Shown here in pieces: positions 1 through 9,768 of a stretch of DNA of 64,000 nucleotides (the first letter of the stretch is position 1; the number at the start of each line of letters is the position of its first letter). Where the stretch lies: the NCBI RefSeq assembly GCF_023243045.1, contig NZ_JALKFX010000009.1, positions 24,908-88,907 of the forward strand. Reading direction: 5' to 3'. Under the pieces are notes generated by a model. That model worked only from the letters and a program-made list of their open reading frames with translations, searched no databases and was not told the origin of the DNA. The position numbers and the translations under genes were made by a program. The stretch is from Frankia sp. AgB32 (GTDB lineage: Bacteria > Actinomycetota > Actinomycetes > Frankiales > Frankiaceae).

Positions 1-2790
1 TGGCCGCCCCGCGGGGGCGGGGGGGCCGGGGCCCCGGCGGGGGGGGGGCGCGCCCGCGGGGGGGCGGGCGGGGGCGACGGCCTTGGTCGTGGCGCCGAAC
101 CGTCGTCCCAGGGCCCGGAAGTTCGGCTTCACCGTGATGGTGACGACGTCGGCGGTGGCGGCCTCGACCGCGGTGACGTTGAGTTCCTCGGCGATCTGCG
201 CGCGCAGCTCGACGGTCAGCGTGCCCACGGCGCCGCCGCCGACGACCGCCCGCGGCAGCGGCTGGCGGGTGCGCACGCCGCTGGACGCCCGCGCCGCCCG
301 GCCGAGCTCGACGATCCGGCGGACGAGATCCATCTGCCCGGACAGCGCGGGGGAGCGCAGCTCACCCGGCAGCTCGGGCCACGCCGCGAGGTGCACCGAG
401 TCGGGCGTCTGGCCGTCGACGGCGAACAGCCGCGTCCACAGCCAGTCGGTGAGGAACGGGGTGAACGGCGCCATCACCCGGGTCAGCGCGTCGAGGCAGG
501 TGTGCAGGGTGGCCAGTGCGTCCGGGTCGCCGGCCCAGAACCGCCGCCGTGAGCGGCGGACATACCAGTTGGACAGGTCGTCGACGAACCGGGCGATGCG
601 TCTCCCGGCGCGCAGCGAGTCGAACCCGGCGAGCGCGTCGTCCACCTCGGCGACGGTGTCGGCGAGCTCGGACAACGCCCAGCGGTCCAGCACGTGCCGC
701 TGGGCCGGCGCCTGCGCGGGCGGCCCGGTGTCCGGCCGCCAGCCGGCCGCCCCGGCGTAGAGGGTGAAGAACGACGCGGTGTTCCAGTAGGTCAGCAGGA
801 CCCGGCGGACGATGTCCTCGATCGCCTCGTGCCCGACCCGGCGGTCCGACCAGGGGGAGCCGCCGGCGAGCATCAGCCAGCGCACCGCGTCCGCGCCGTG
901 CCGCTCGAACAGCTCGAACGGGTCGAGGACGTTGCCGACGTGCTTGCTCATCTTGCGGCCGTCGGCGTCGAGCAGCAGCCCGAGGCAGAGCACCGTCTCG
1001 TAGGAGGAGCGGTCGAACACCAGCGTGCCGATCGCCATCAGCGTGTAGAACCAGCCGCGGGTCTGGTCGATCGCCTCGCAGATGTACTTCGCCGGGTAGT
1101 GCCGGGCGAACTCGTCGGCGTTGCGGTGCGGCGCGCCCCACTGGGCGAACGGCATCGCGCCGCTGTCGTACCAGACGTCGATCACCTCGGGTACCCGCCG
1201 CGACGTCGCGGCGCAGGTCGGGCAGGGGATCGTCACGTCATCGACGAACGGGCGGTGCGGGTCGAGGGCGGCCAGGTCGCGTCCGGCCAGCTCGGAGAGC
1301 TCCGCCAGCGACCCGACGCACGTCAGGTGACTCGGGTCGTCGGTGCAGCGCCAGATCGGCAGCGGCGTGCCCCAGTACCGGTTGCGGGACAGCGCCCAGT
1401 CGACGTTGCCGCGCAGCCACTCGCCGTAGCGGCCGTCCTTGATTCGCTCGGGGTGCCAGTCGGTGCGGGCGTTCTCCGCCAGCAGCCGCTCGCGGATCGC
1501 CGTGGTGCGGATGTACCAGGACGGCAGCGGGTAGTAGATCAACGGGGTGTGGCAGCGCCAGCAGTGCGGGTAGCTGTGCGTGAACATCTGGCCCCGCCAC
1601 AGCCGGCCCCGCGCGCGCAGGTCGTCGGTCAGTGGCGCGTCGGCGTCCTTGAAGAACATGCCGCCCACCAGCGGCGTGTCCGCCAGGAACCGGCCGTCGG
1701 TACCGATCGGGTTGACCACCGGCAGCCCGGCGGCCCGGCACACCGCGAGGTCCTCGGCGCCGAACGCCGGCGACTGGTGCACCAGGCCGGTGCCGTCGGT
1801 GGTGGTGACGTACTCCGCCAGCACGACGGTGTGTGGCGTGCCGGTGCCGGTGGCGAACAGCTCGGCGTCCAGCAAGGTGAACGGACGCTCGTAGCGGGCG
1901 CCGGCGAGCGCCGACCCACGGAACCGCTCGAGCACCTCGGCGTCCTCGCCGACGGCCGCCGTGACCAGCGGCTCCGCGACGACGACGAGCTCGCCGTCGG
2001 CGGCCCGCACCAGCACGTAGTCGACGTCCGGATGCGCCGCGACCGCCGTGTTCGACACCAGCGTCCACGGCGTCGTCGTCCACACCAGCAGCCGCGCGCC
2101 CCGCTCGGCGAGGCCGAGGTCGTCGGCGAGCAGCGGGAAACGCACGTGGACCGACGGGTCCTCGACGTCCTCGTAGCCCTGGGAGACCTCGTGGTCGGAC
2201 AGCGGCGTCTCGTCGCGCGGGCAGTACGGGGTGACCCGGTAGTCCTCGACCAGCAGGCCCTTGTCGAAGATCTGCCGCAGCGACCACCAGACGCTCTCGA
2301 TGTAGCTGGTGTCCATCGTGCGGTAGGCGCTGTCGAGGTCGACCCAGTAGCCCATCCGCTCGGTCATCGCCGAGAAGTCCGCGACGTGGCGCAGCACCGA
2401 CTCGCGGCAGCGGTCGTTGAACTCGGCGACCCCGTAGGCCTCGATGTCGCTCTTGCCGGTGAACCCGAGTTCCTTCTCGACCGCGAGCTCGACGGGCAGG
2501 CCGTGGCAGTCCCAGCCGGCCCGGCGGGGGACGTGGAAGCCCTTCATCGTCCGGTAGCGGGGGAAGATGTCCTTGAACACCCGGGCCTCGACGTGGTGCG
2601 CGCCGGGGCGGCCGTTGGCGGTCGGCGGGCCCTCGTAGAACATCCACAGCGGCCGGTCGGCGGTGGCCTCCAGCGAGCGGTGGAAGACCTTCGTGTCCCG
2701 CCAGCGGGCCAGCGTCTCGCGTTCGAAGGCGGGCAGGTCCACCTGCGCGGGCAGCGGCGCGTAGCTGGGCGGGGGCGGCGTGCTGTTCAT
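1..2790 (-). CDS. ileS: isoleucyl-tRNA synthetase, C-terminus cut by window edge
   Basis: Cytoplasmic class I synthetase that charges tRNA-Ile. I translated this strand directly; the frame is open from the ATG at 2788-2790 to the left edge, about 930 codons with no stop. The N-terminus carries the HIGH-type motif inside FYEGPPTANGRPGAHH, and the second class I signature KMSKH lies near residue 600. CPTC, next to a WYDSG motif, could bind zinc. The order catalytic core, editing insertion, anticodon-binding domain fits IleS. The last roughly 25 residues before the edge are a Pro/Gly/Arg run unlike the family, coming from an almost pure G/C stretch at 1-75 that may be poor sequence. A T-box leader lies upstream. 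lspA is divergent, a common actinobacterial arrangement. Confidence 0.96.
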   Translation of the reverse strand, partial: MNSTPPPPSYAPLPAQVDLPAFERETLARWRDTKVFHRSLEATADRPLWMFYEGPPTANGRPGAHHVEARVFKDIFPRYRTMKGFHVPRRAGWDCHGLPVELAVEKELGFTGKSDIEAYGVAEFNDRCRESVLRHVADFSAMTERMGYWVDLDSAYRTMDTSYIESVWWSLRQIFDKGLLVEDYRVTPYCPRDETPLSDHEVSQGYEDVEDPSVHVRFPLLADDLGLAERGARLLVWTTTPWTLVSNTAVAAHPDVDYVLVRAADGELVVVAEPLVTAAVGEDAEVLERFRGSALAGARYERPFTLLDAELFATGTGTPHTVVLAEYVTTTDGTGLVHQSPAFGAEDLAVCRAAGLPVVNPIGTDGRFLADTPLVGGMFFKDADAPLTDDLRARGRLWRGQMFTHSYPHCWRCHTPLIYYPLPSWYIRTTAIRERLLAENARTDWHPERIKDGRYGEWLRGNVDWALSRNRYWGTPLPIWRCTDDPSHLTCVGSLAELSELAGRDLAALDPHRPFVDDVTIPCPTCAATSRRVPEVIDVWYDSGAMPFAQWGAPHRNADEFARHYPAKYICEAIDQTRGWFYTLMAIGTLVFDRSSYETVLCLGLLLDADGRKMSKHVGNVLDPFELFERHGADAVRWLMLAGGSPWSDRRVGHEAIEDIVRRVLLTYWNTASFFTLYAGAAGWRPDTGPPAQAPAQRHVLDRWALSELADTVAEVDDALAGFDSLRAGRRIARFVDDLSNWYVRRSRRRFWAGDPDALATLHTCLDALTRVMAPFTPFLTDWLWTRLFAVDGQTPDSVHLAAWPELPGELRSPALSGQMDLVRRIVELGRAARASSGVRTRQPLPRAVVGGGAVGTLTVELRAQIAEELNVTAVEAATADVVTITVKPNFRALGRRFGATTKAVAPARPPAGAPPPRRGPGPPAPAGRP

Positions 2791-2899
2791 CGTGGCGGAC
2801 CCGGTCTTCCCTCGGTGGTCGTCGCTGGCGTCGGCTGTCACCAGAGGGACGACGCCACCGGCTCTGGCCGGGCCGGGACGCCGGCGGGCCTGACCCGCC

Positions 2900-3175
2900 G
2901 CCGCGCCCCTGCCGGGGAGCCGGTGGTACCGCGGTACCACCCTCCTTGCACGCCTCCCGGAACGGACCGCCCGCGAGACGGGCGCCGGACCGCGAAACGG
3001 CCACTCGTTGGTTCGCGCGACTGCCGGGTCTACTGCGGGACGCGCCGGCCATGCCGACGGGCCCGGTTCTGCCGGCAGCTCGGGGGTGATGTTTCGCGAC
3101 GCGCTGGCCGCCGGGCTTCCACCAACCCCGGCTCGCTCGGGCTGCGCCCGCCGCTACTCGTCCCCGTCAACGCCG
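2900..3175 (-). promoter_or_regulatory. T-box leader of ileS
   Basis: On the minus strand the T-box core AGGGTGGTACCGCGG lies at 2929-2943 and is followed by a self-complementary GGTACCACC that can pair with it. Further 5' are GGGACGAGTA at about 3155-3164, typical of the start of actinobacterial T-boxes, and an ATC triplet at 3088-3090 that would serve as the isoleucine specifier. T-boxes sense uncharged tRNA. In actinobacterial ileS genes they generally act on translation, and I see no U-rich terminator here, which agrees. The outer limits are approximate. Confidence 0.85.
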
Positions 3176-3278
3176 TGCCGCTGCTCGGCAAGTGTAGTCG
3201 ACCGGCCCGTCGGATCCGCCGCGTCAGGGTGGCCCGTAGAGTGGTTCCGCTGGGCAGACAACTACCATCGGGAGCAGC

Positions 3279-3878
3279 GTGTCCGAAGATCCCGCCGGCC
3301 GCGGTCCGGCCGCCGTGCGCGGGCCGGCAGCGCGTCCCGACCCCCGGCGTCCCGGCAGCCGGCGGCCCGTCGTCGTGCTGGCCGCGACCGCCGCCGTCCT
3401 ACTGGCGCTCGACATCGTGACCAAGCACATCGCGGTGTCCACGCTCTCCGGCCGCGGCCCGGTCCGCATCGTTCCCGGGATCCTGGACCTCGAGCTGACC
3501 CGCAACTCCGGCGCCGCGTTCAGCATCGCCGGCGACGCGACGGTGATCCTCAGCCTGGTCGCCCTCGCCGTGATCGCCGTCGTCGTCTTCACCGCCCGCA
3601 GGCTGGGCTCGGTCGGCTGGGCGGCGGTGCTCGGCGCCCTGCTCGGCGGCGCGCTGGGCAACCTCGTCGACCGGATCTTCCGCCCGCCCGGCCCGCTGCG
3701 GGGACACGTCGTCGACTTCGTCCACCTGCACCACTGGCCGATCTTCAACGTCGCCGACTCGGCGATCGTCTGCGGCGGCGTCGTCGCGGTGATCCTGTCC
3801 CTGCGCGGCATCGGCCTCGACGGCAGCCGCTACGGCGACGACACCACCGGGGACGCCACCGGCCGGGCAGACCAGTGA
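3279..3878 (+). CDS. lspA: prolipoprotein signal peptidase (signal peptidase II)
   Basis: Inner-membrane aspartic protease that removes signal peptides from lipid-modified prolipoproteins. The 199-residue protein has an Arg/Pro-rich cytoplasmic N-terminus of about 28 residues and then four hydrophobic segments. The family motifs are present: [10 protein letters not shown] in the second segment region, [12 protein letters not shown] with the first catalytic Asp, and FNVADSAI with the second. Length is slightly above the usual 160-180 because of the N-terminal tail. The GTG start has GGAGC just upstream. The stop codon overlaps the GTG of rluD by four bases, so the two are probably translationally coupled. 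A TAGAGT at 3237-3242 could be its -10 element. Confidence 0.95.
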   Translation: MSEDPAGRGPAAVRGPAARPDPRRPGSRRPVVVLAATAAVLLALDIVTKHIAVSTLSGRGPVRIVPGILDLELTRNSGAAFSIAGDATVILSLVALAVIAVVVFTARRLGSVGWAAVLGALLGGALGNLVDRIFRPPGPLRGHVVDFVHLHHWPIFNVADSAIVCGGVVAVILSLRGIGLDGSRYGDDTTGDATGRADQ

Positions 3879-4813
3879 CGGCCAGCGGGGACACGCGTTC
3901 CCTGCCCGTGCCCGACGGGCTCGACGGGGTGCGCCTCGACGCCGCCCTCGCCCGGATGTTCGGGCTGTCCCGCACCGCCGCGGCCGCCCTGATCGACGAC
4001 GGCCAGGCCAGCCTCGACGGCCGGGTCCGCGGCCGCTCCGACCGGGTGCACGGCGGCGCCTGGCTGGAGGTGTGCCTGCCCGCCCCGCCCCGGCCCATCC
4101 AGGTGGAGCCGACCCCGGTCGAGGGCCTCGGCATCCTCCACGACGACGACGACATCGTGGTCGTCGACAAGCCGGTCGGCGTCGCCGCCCATCCGGCGCC
4201 CGGCTTCACCGGCCCGACGGTCATCGGCGCCCTGGCCGCCGCCGGCTTCCGCGTCGCCACCTCCGGGGCGGCCGAGCGGCAGGGCGTCGTGCACCGCCTC
4301 GACGTCGGCACCACCGGCGTCATGGCCGTCGCCAAGAGCGAGCGGGCCTACACCCTGCTGAAGCGGGCCTTCCGCGAGCGCGAGGTGGACAAGCGCTACC
4401 GCGCCGTCGTGCAGGGCCATCCCGACCCGCTGCGGGGCACCGTCGACGCGCCGATCGACCGCAATCCCCGCCGGCCCGGCCTGTTCGCCGTCGTCGCCGA
4501 CGGCAAGCCCAGCGTCACCCACTACGACGCCCTCGAGGCGTTCCGGGCGGCCTCGCTGCTGTCGATCCGCCTGGAGACCGGCCGCACCCACCAGATCCGG
4601 GTGCACATGTCGGCCCTGCGCCACCCCTGCGTCGGCGACATCGCCTACGGCGCCGACCCGACCCTCGCCGAGCGTCTCGGCCTGCGCCGGCAGTGGCTGC
4701 ACGCCGCCTATCTGTCGTTCGAGCATCCAGGGCATGGCGGGCGGGTCGAGTTCACCAGCCCCGACCCCGCCGACCTGGCGGCAGCGTTGGAGAGGCTGCG
4801 GGAGACGGCATGA
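3875..4813 (+). CDS. rluD: RluD-family 23S rRNA pseudouridine synthase
   Basis: Converts uridines of 23S rRNA to pseudouridine. The 312-residue protein has an N-terminal S4-like RNA-binding domain (about residues 10-75, with the [12 protein letters not shown] helix) and a catalytic domain containing the RluA signature HRLDVGTTG with the nucleophilic Asp. The later [11 protein letters not shown] motif is also typical. The GTG start overlaps the lspA stop. The open frame extends much further upstream, but that part is antisense to the T-box region and then out of frame through lspA, so I reject the longer form. The lspA-rluD pairing is conserved in many bacteria. Confidence 0.93.
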   Translation: MTASGDTRSLPVPDGLDGVRLDAALARMFGLSRTAAAALIDDGQASLDGRVRGRSDRVHGGAWLEVCLPAPPRPIQVEPTPVEGLGILHDDDDIVVVDKPVGVAAHPAPGFTGPTVIGALAAAGFRVATSGAAERQGVVHRLDVGTTGVMAVAKSERAYTLLKRAFREREVDKRYRAVVQGHPDPLRGTVDAPIDRNPRRPGLFAVVADGKPSVTHYDALEAFRAASLLSIRLETGRTHQIRVHMSALRHPCVGDIAYGADPTLAERLGLRRQWLHAAYLSFEHPGHGGRVEFTSPDPADLAAALERLRETA

Positions 4814-5871
4814 GCGATCCGCCGGTCGCGGTGGCCGTCGCCCCCGGCCGGGCCGCCGCCCAGCCGCCCCCGCCGGACCAGGATGCGCCCGCCGGGCCGA
4901 CCTCGGTCGGGCAGGCCGCCCCCGCCGCGGAAGACGGGCGGTGGATCATCGGCGCCCTCGACCGGCTCGACGCCGCCGCGCTGCCCGGGGCGCAGCGCGT
5001 CCTGGCCGCCGCGCGCGGGCGCGTGCTGGGCGTCGCTGACCGGGAGACCGAGCGGGCCCGGCGGATGGCCGGCGAGGTGCGGGTTCGCGCCGGCTGGCCA
5101 CCGGCCGCCGCGGCGGGCTCGGCTCCGCCACCAGCGCAGGACGGGGTCGGTCTCGGCGTCGCCCGCGGGGGCCTGGTGGACCGCGGCGCGCGCGTGCTCG
5201 TGCTCGGCCTCGTCGCCCTGATCGTGGTGAGCGCCACGGCGGCGATCCTGCAGAACGTCGACACCGGGCGGACGTCGGGCGAACCGGCGAGCGGCGCGCC
5301 GGCCGTGCCGTCGACCTCGTCGTCGCCCACGGCACCGGTGGTACCGACCGTGACCATCGGGCCCGGCACGCACGACCCGGTCGCGGACTACCTCGGCGCG
5401 AGCCGGCAGAGTCTGGCCAACCAGGCCGCCGCCGCGCCGAACCTGGACGCGTACGCGGTGGTCAGCCTCGACGCCGCGGTCACCCCCGAAGGGCTGCTCG
5501 AAACCTTCGGCGCCTATCGGACCGTGCAGGTGTTCTTCACCGCCGGCCTTGGCGGCGAGGCCGAGCAGGCCGTGGTTCAGGACCCGGTGAGCGACGTGCG
5601 GGCGGCGTTCGCCTCGGCGGCGGAGCAGACGGACGCGCGGGCCGCCGTCGACCGCCGCGCCGGCGACGCGACCGCCGACGACCGCGACAGCCGGGCGGCC
5701 ACCCAGCTACGGGCCGGCTGTGCCTGCCTGTTCGCGGCGGTCGTGCGGGCTCCGGCCAGCCGGCTCGCGCAGCTCGCCGCCGACCCACGGGTACGGGTCG
5801 TCGATCCGGCCCCGCCCGGCACGGCACCACCGAGTGTGACCTTCATCCCACTGTCGCCGGATCGCCGCTGA
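4810..5871 (+). CDS. single-pass membrane protein of unknown function
   Basis: I do not recognise this 353-residue protein. It starts at an ATG overlapping the rluD stop (ATGA), so it is probably the third cistron of the lspA operon. The first 120 residues are Ala/Pro-rich and should be cytoplasmic. One strong transmembrane helix follows at about residues 128-152 ([20 protein letters not shown]). After a Ser/Thr/Pro linker comes an extracytoplasmic domain of about 170 residues with a CAC pair. There is no catalytic signature. The composition matches its neighbours, so there is no sign of transfer. Confidence 0.8.
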   Translation: MSDPPVAVAVAPGRAAAQPPPPDQDAPAGPTSVGQAAPAAEDGRWIIGALDRLDAAALPGAQRVLAAARGRVLGVADRETERARRMAGEVRVRAGWPPAAAAGSAPPPAQDGVGLGVARGGLVDRGARVLVLGLVALIVVSATAAILQNVDTGRTSGEPASGAPAVPSTSSSPTAPVVPTVTIGPGTHDPVADYLGASRQSLANQAAAAPNLDAYAVVSLDAAVTPEGLLETFGAYRTVQVFFTAGLGGEAEQAVVQDPVSDVRAAFASAAEQTDARAAVDRRAGDATADDRDSRAATQLRAGCACLFAAVVRAPASRLAQLAADPRVRVVDPAPPGTAPPSVTFIPLSPDRR

Positions 5872-6062
5872 CATCGGGGGTGCCGTCCCGCATCATCTGG
5901 CCGGGTCACTGCCATCAGGCGAACACGGCCGCGGGACGCCGTCCCCCGACCCCCCACCCTCGGCCCTCCCTGGCCGGGGGAGGATGACGCCAGACGGCCG
6001 TGCTGGCCCGGACCGGCGGCGCACGAACGTGAGAACCGAACGACGACGACAAGGAGCCCTGG

Positions 6063-6707
6063 GTGAAGCTGGCGAAAGGTACCCGGGAGGTCTTCGACGC
6101 AGAGAGCCTGGTGGAGGAGTACCTGGGCCCGCGCAGGCGGGGACTGCGCTACGCCTACCCCTACTACGACGGCCTGGTCACCAACAACGACCCCGACCTG
6201 CTCTGCACCGGCGACCTGCTCGCACCCAGCCTGCTCGGCGTGCACGTCGCGGTCGACCGCATGCACACGCTGACGGCGCTCACGCCGCTGTTGCAGCGGG
6301 CGCTGGACCGGCTGCCGCCGGGCATCGACCTCATCGAGGCCGACGAGGCGACCCTCGACCTGGTCGCCGCGCTCTACGACCCGCTCGACGATCCCGACGT
6401 CTCCGACCGCGACGTCAAGGGTTCACTGATCGCCAAGGTGCTGCACCGCAAGCGTCCCGCACTGGTCCCGCTGTTCGACTCCAAGGTGCGCATCTTCTAT
6501 CAGCACGAGGACTGCGTGCCCCCGTCGCCGCGCGACGGCCGTAGCTGGCGGCAGTACATGGAGCTGCTGGTCCGCGCGATGCAGTACGACCTGCGGGAGA
6601 ACGCCGAGGAGTTCCGCCGCCTCGCCACCCTGGTGCCGCAGAGTGGCCCACCGGTCACCCCGCTTCGCATGCTCGACGTGGTGGTGTGGATGAGCAGCGC
6701 GGTGTGA
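6063..6707 (+). CDS. DUF6308-like conserved protein
   Basis: A soluble protein of 214 residues. It resembles the DUF6308 family of actinobacterial hypotheticals, through YDGLVTNNDPD near residue 40 and KGSLIAKVLHRKRPALVPLFDSKVR in the middle, but this is recalled similarity only. It has no signal peptide or membrane segment. AAGGAG at 6051-6056 supports the GTG at 6063. A 190-bp gap separates it from the preceding gene. That gap contains nothing else I can identify, so it may have its own promoter. Function unknown. Confidence 0.75.
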   Translation: MKLAKGTREVFDAESLVEEYLGPRRRGLRYAYPYYDGLVTNNDPDLLCTGDLLAPSLLGVHVAVDRMHTLTALTPLLQRALDRLPPGIDLIEADEATLDLVAALYDPLDDPDVSDRDVKGSLIAKVLHRKRPALVPLFDSKVRIFYQHEDCVPPSPRDGRSWRQYMELLVRAMQYDLRENAEEFRRLATLVPQSGPPVTPLRMLDVVVWMSSAV

Positions 6708-6755
6708 GGCGTCCCCAGGGACCGTCCGGGCCATCACGCCGACCCGGCTGCGAGA

Positions 6756-7718
6756 ATGGGCGTCGTGTTGAGCTATGCCGTCCGCGGGCTCACCCGACGC
6801 CACGGGGCGGGTGAGCACGCCGTCCTCGCGAACGACCGGATCGACCTGGACATCAGTCAGGGGGAGGTGTTCGGCGTCCTCGGCCCCAACGGTGCCGGGA
6901 AGACGACGCTCGTCCGCCAGCTGATGGGGCTGCTGCGCCCCGACGCCGGCACGATCACCATGTTCGGCCAGGACGTGCGCGACGCACCGGACCTGCCCGC
7001 CCGGCTCGCCGGCTACCTCGGCCAGGCGGACCACGCCCTGGCCGAGCTGCCGGTCGCCACCGCGGTGGGCACCACCGCGAGGATGCGCGGGCTGTCCCGC
7101 GCCGCGGCGCGCACGGCCCGCGCCGCCATCCTCGAGGAGCTCGGGCTCACCGCGGTGGCGAACCGCCCGCTGGCCCGGCTCTCCGGCGGCCAGCGGCGGC
7201 TGGCCTGCGTGGCCACCGCGCTCGTCGGCGACCGTCCGGTGCTCATCCTCGACGAACCCACGACCGGGCTCGACCCGGTGGCCCGCCGGGCCGTGTGGGC
7301 GGCGCTGCAGCGCCGCCGGGACGCCACCGGCACCACCGTCGTGCTGATCACGCACAACGTCCTGGAAGCCGAGTCGGTGCTCGACCGGGTCGCCGTCCTG
7401 GAGGCCGGCCGGGTGATCGCCTGCGACACCCCCGGCCAGCTCAAGGCGTCGGTGTCCGGCGACGTCCGGCTCGACCTCGCCTGGCGCAGCGAGCCGCCGG
7501 CCGACGACCCCACGGTCGCCCTGCTGGCCGGCCTGGCCACGACCAACGGCCGGCGATGGACGGTGCGGATGGCGCCCGCTGCCGCCCGCGACGCCCTCGG
7601 TCGCCTCACCACCGGCGCGGCCTTCGCCGCGCTGGACGACTTCAGCCTCGCCACCCCGTCGCTGGAGGATGTGTACCTCACCCTCGGCGGCGCATCCCGA
7701 GACCTGGAGCGGACATGA
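6756..7718 (+). CDS. ABC transporter ATP-binding protein
   Basis: ATPase subunit of a DrrA/ABC-2 type exporter, 320 residues. Walker A GPNGAGKT, the LSGGQ signature, Walker B VLILDEPT with the catalytic Glu, and the H-loop in LITHN are all present and in the normal order. The last 90 residues form the usual C-terminal extension of export-type ATPases. It is followed by a membrane permease gene and the two should form one exporter. The substrate cannot be told from sequence. Confidence 0.93.
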   Translation: MGVVLSYAVRGLTRRHGAGEHAVLANDRIDLDISQGEVFGVLGPNGAGKTTLVRQLMGLLRPDAGTITMFGQDVRDAPDLPARLAGYLGQADHALAELPVATAVGTTARMRGLSRAAARTARAAILEELGLTAVANRPLARLSGGQRRLACVATALVGDRPVLILDEPTTGLDPVARRAVWAALQRRRDATGTTVVLITHNVLEAESVLDRVAVLEAGRVIACDTPGQLKASVSGDVRLDLAWRSEPPADDPTVALLAGLATTNGRRWTVRMAPAAARDALGRLTTGAAFAALDDFSLATPSLEDVYLTLGGASRDLERT

Positions 7719-7762
7719 CCATGAAGTTCCGTCACCCGGGCCCGCTGGCACGGTTGCGATGA
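7715..7762 (+). CDS. 15-residue coupling micro-ORF between the ABC genes
   Basis: A short open frame whose ATG overlaps the stop of the ATPase gene (ATGA) and whose TGA overlaps the ATG of the permease gene (ATGA again). It encodes MTMKFRHPGPLARLR. It may simply carry ribosomes from one cistron to the next. It also reads like the start of a permease, so it could be the original N-terminus separated by a frameshift. Either is inference. Confidence 0.35.
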   Translation: MTMKFRHPGPLARLR

Positions 7763-8685
7763 CCGTCGTCCCCGACGCCCGCGGCGCGTCACCCGTCCCG
7801 TCCACCGCCGGCGGTGGGCCCCTGCCGAGGGCCGTCCTGGCGGTGTCCGACCTGCCGGTGTCCGACCTGCCCGGGTCCGATCTTCCGGCGCTGCCGGCCG
7901 TCCCGGTGCCCGTGTCGCCAGGCGCGCCGTGGATCCCGCCGGCCACCGGCTTCGGCGCCGCCTTCGGCGCGGTCTACCGCGGGCAGCTGGCCCGGTCCAA
8001 GGTGGGGCGCATCCCGCTGCTGTTCGTCGCGTCGTTCCAGTCGGTCGGCATCCTCGTCCTGCTGCGCGGCATCCTCGATGTCGACAACACCACCGCCGCC
8101 GGCCAGGTCGTCGCCGGCTCCACCGTGCTGGTCGTCGCCTTCGTCGCGCTGAACCTGCTCGCGCAGCGCTTCGGCGCGCTGCGGGCGGCCGGCGCGCTCG
8201 ACTACTACCTGACCCTGCCGGTGCCCCCGGCCGCGGTCGTGCTGGGCACGGCGGCGTCGTACGCCACGTTCGCCGCGCCCGGGACGCTCATCACGGCCGT
8301 GTTCGGCAGCCTGCTCTACGGTCTGTCGCTGTCGGGCCTGTGGCTGCTGCTGCCCGTCGTCGTGCTGGCCGGGGTGTGCCTGTCCGGCCTCGGCGCCGCG
8401 GTCGGCCTGCTCGCCCCGCGCCCGGAACTCGCAACCCTCGCCGGGCAGCTCGGTATGAGCATCGTGCTGTTCCTCGGCGTCATCCCGGCGGACCGGCTGC
8501 CCGAGGTCGGCCGGCTGGCCCGCGACGCGCTGCCGAGCACCTACGCCGTGGACGCGCTCGCCGCCGCGTTCCAGCCCGGCATCGACTGGGCGACCGTGGG
8601 CACCGATCTCGCCGTGTGCGCGGTCGTCGGGGTGGCCGCGCTCGCCGTCGCGGTGATCGCGCTACGTCGCGTCGCGACCTCCTGA
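7759..8685 (+). CDS. ABC-2 type transporter permease
   Basis: Membrane subunit partner of the preceding ATPase. The 308-residue protein has a low-complexity N-terminus of about 65 residues (repeated DLPVSDLPGSDLP) and then about six hydrophobic segments, spaced like ABC-2 family permeases. It ends with a short basic tail. The ATG at 7759 overlaps the stop of a 15-codon micro-ORF. The frame is open further upstream only over the ATPase gene. Confidence 0.85.
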   Translation: MTVVPDARGASPVPSTAGGGPLPRAVLAVSDLPVSDLPGSDLPALPAVPVPVSPGAPWIPPATGFGAAFGAVYRGQLARSKVGRIPLLFVASFQSVGILVLLRGILDVDNTTAAGQVVAGSTVLVVAFVALNLLAQRFGALRAAGALDYYLTLPVPPAAVVLGTAASYATFAAPGTLITAVFGSLLYGLSLSGLWLLLPVVVLAGVCLSGLGAAVGLLAPRPELATLAGQLGMSIVLFLGVIPADRLPEVGRLARDALPSTYAVDALAAAFQPGIDWATVGTDLAVCAVVGVAALAVAVIALRRVATS

Positions 8686-8750
8686 CCGCCGCGACCTGAC
8701 CGCCGCGACCTGACCGCCGCGACCTGGCCGTCGCGACCTGGCCGTCGCCG
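8686..8750 (+). repeat. 14-bp tandem repeat after permease gene
   Basis: About five imperfect copies of CCGCGACCTGACCG, starting right after the permease stop. The last copies change to CGTCGCGACCTGG. The first copy continues the sequence at the end of the coding region. No function seen. Confidence 0.7.
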
Positions 8751-8868
8751 CCGGGCCGGATCCGGCCAGGTGACGAGACCACTGTCAGCCCGCTCCGATC
8801 GGCAGTGGCCGTCGGCACGATAGGGTCAACCGTCCGCGGGTTTCCGTCGAGTCGGTGCCCCGCGGAGT

Positions 8869-9768
8869 GTGGCGACGAAGTGGACACCTCTGGGCGGAGC
8901 GGGCGACGTGACGGATGGCGCAGCGGAACTCCGCCCGGCCCCGGCGCGCGGCTGGCGGTCGAACGCGCTCGCCGGGCTGATCTGCGCGGCGGCCATGGTG
9001 GTCGTCGGGTTCCCGCTCGGCCTGCTCTGGGCGGCCGCCGCGCCGCATCTGAACATGGCGAACGCGCTGCAGGGCAACGAGTCCGCGTTCGCGGTGCAGA
9101 GCGACATCGACGCCCGGTTCGGGCTGATCTGCGCGGTCGCCGGGGTGATCGGCGGTGCGGTGGCGTTCTGGCGGGCGCGGGACGCCGGCTGGCCCGTTCC
9201 CCTCGGCCTTGCCGGCGGCGGCCTGGGCGGCGCGCTCACCGCCGGCGGGCGCGGCCACCCGCGGCGCGCGCCGGGCGGGCGGCACAGCCTGCCCGGCGAT
9301 GCCTCCCCGGTGCTGGTCGACCTCGTCGATCTGCGCGTCCGGGCGCACGGCCTCTACCTGATCATGCCGGTCGTCGCGCTGGTGGTGTTCGCGGTCGCCC
9401 TGTGGGCGGCGTCCTGGCCGCAGCGCGCCGGGACCGCCGGTCGCCCGCGCCGGCACGCCACCCCCACCGCGCCCGCCGCACCCATCGGCGGCTTCGGCCC
9501 CGACGGTGGGGACGGCGTGCGCGAATTCGGGACCGCGGACAGGAACACCGGTGGGGATTCGGCCGGCGGACGGGGCATGTCGGCGTTCGTCGCCGAGGCG
9601 TCGGAGTCCAGGGCGGGCCGCGTCGGTGCGGGCGGCGGTGCCGGTGCGGGCTCGGTCACTGCGGGCTCGGTCAGTGCGGGCTCGGTCAGTGCGGCCAGGG
9701 TCAGTGCGGGCTGGGTCAGTTCGGGCTGGGATCGACCCGGCGCAATTCGCTCGAACCGATGGTGGTGA
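8869..9768 (+). CDS. DUF2567-like membrane protein
   Basis: A 299-residue protein with about four hydrophobic segments: residues 33-57, 90-108, a short Gly-rich segment at 118-128, and 161-184 after the VDLVDLRVRAHGLYLIMP loop. The arrangement resembles the DUF2567 family of actinobacterial membrane proteins. The C-terminal third is low-complexity (Gly/Ala/Ser), with a repeated SVSAG unit made by a DNA tandem repeat at about 9650-9730. Its last 53 bases overlap the end of the convergent gene on the other strand. The GTG start is the best available, though its ribosome-binding site is weak. Confidence 0.65.
   Translation: MATKWTPLGGAGDVTDGAAELRPAPARGWRSNALAGLICAAAMVVVGFPLGLLWAAAAPHLNMANALQGNESAFAVQSDIDARFGLICAVAGVIGGAVAFWRARDAGWPVPLGLAGGGLGGALTAGGRGHPRRAPGGRHSLPGDASPVLVDLVDLRVRAHGLYLIMPVVALVVFAVALWAASWPQRAGTAGRPRRHATPTAPAAPIGGFGPDGGDGVREFGTADRNTGGDSAGGRGMSAFVAEASESRAGRVGAGGGAGAGSVTAGSVSAGSVSAARVSAGWVSSGWDRPGAIRSNRWW
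9653..9730. repeat. 12-15 bp tandem repeat in overlapping gene ends
   Basis: Four to five copies of GGTCAGTGCGGGCTC and variants. They form the C-terminal SVSAG repeats of the membrane protein and run into the stop codon of the convergent gene. Confidence 0.7.

Noticed and set aside
694-3420. 908-codon plus-strand frame
   Set aside because: Antisense to ileS and its T-box leader.
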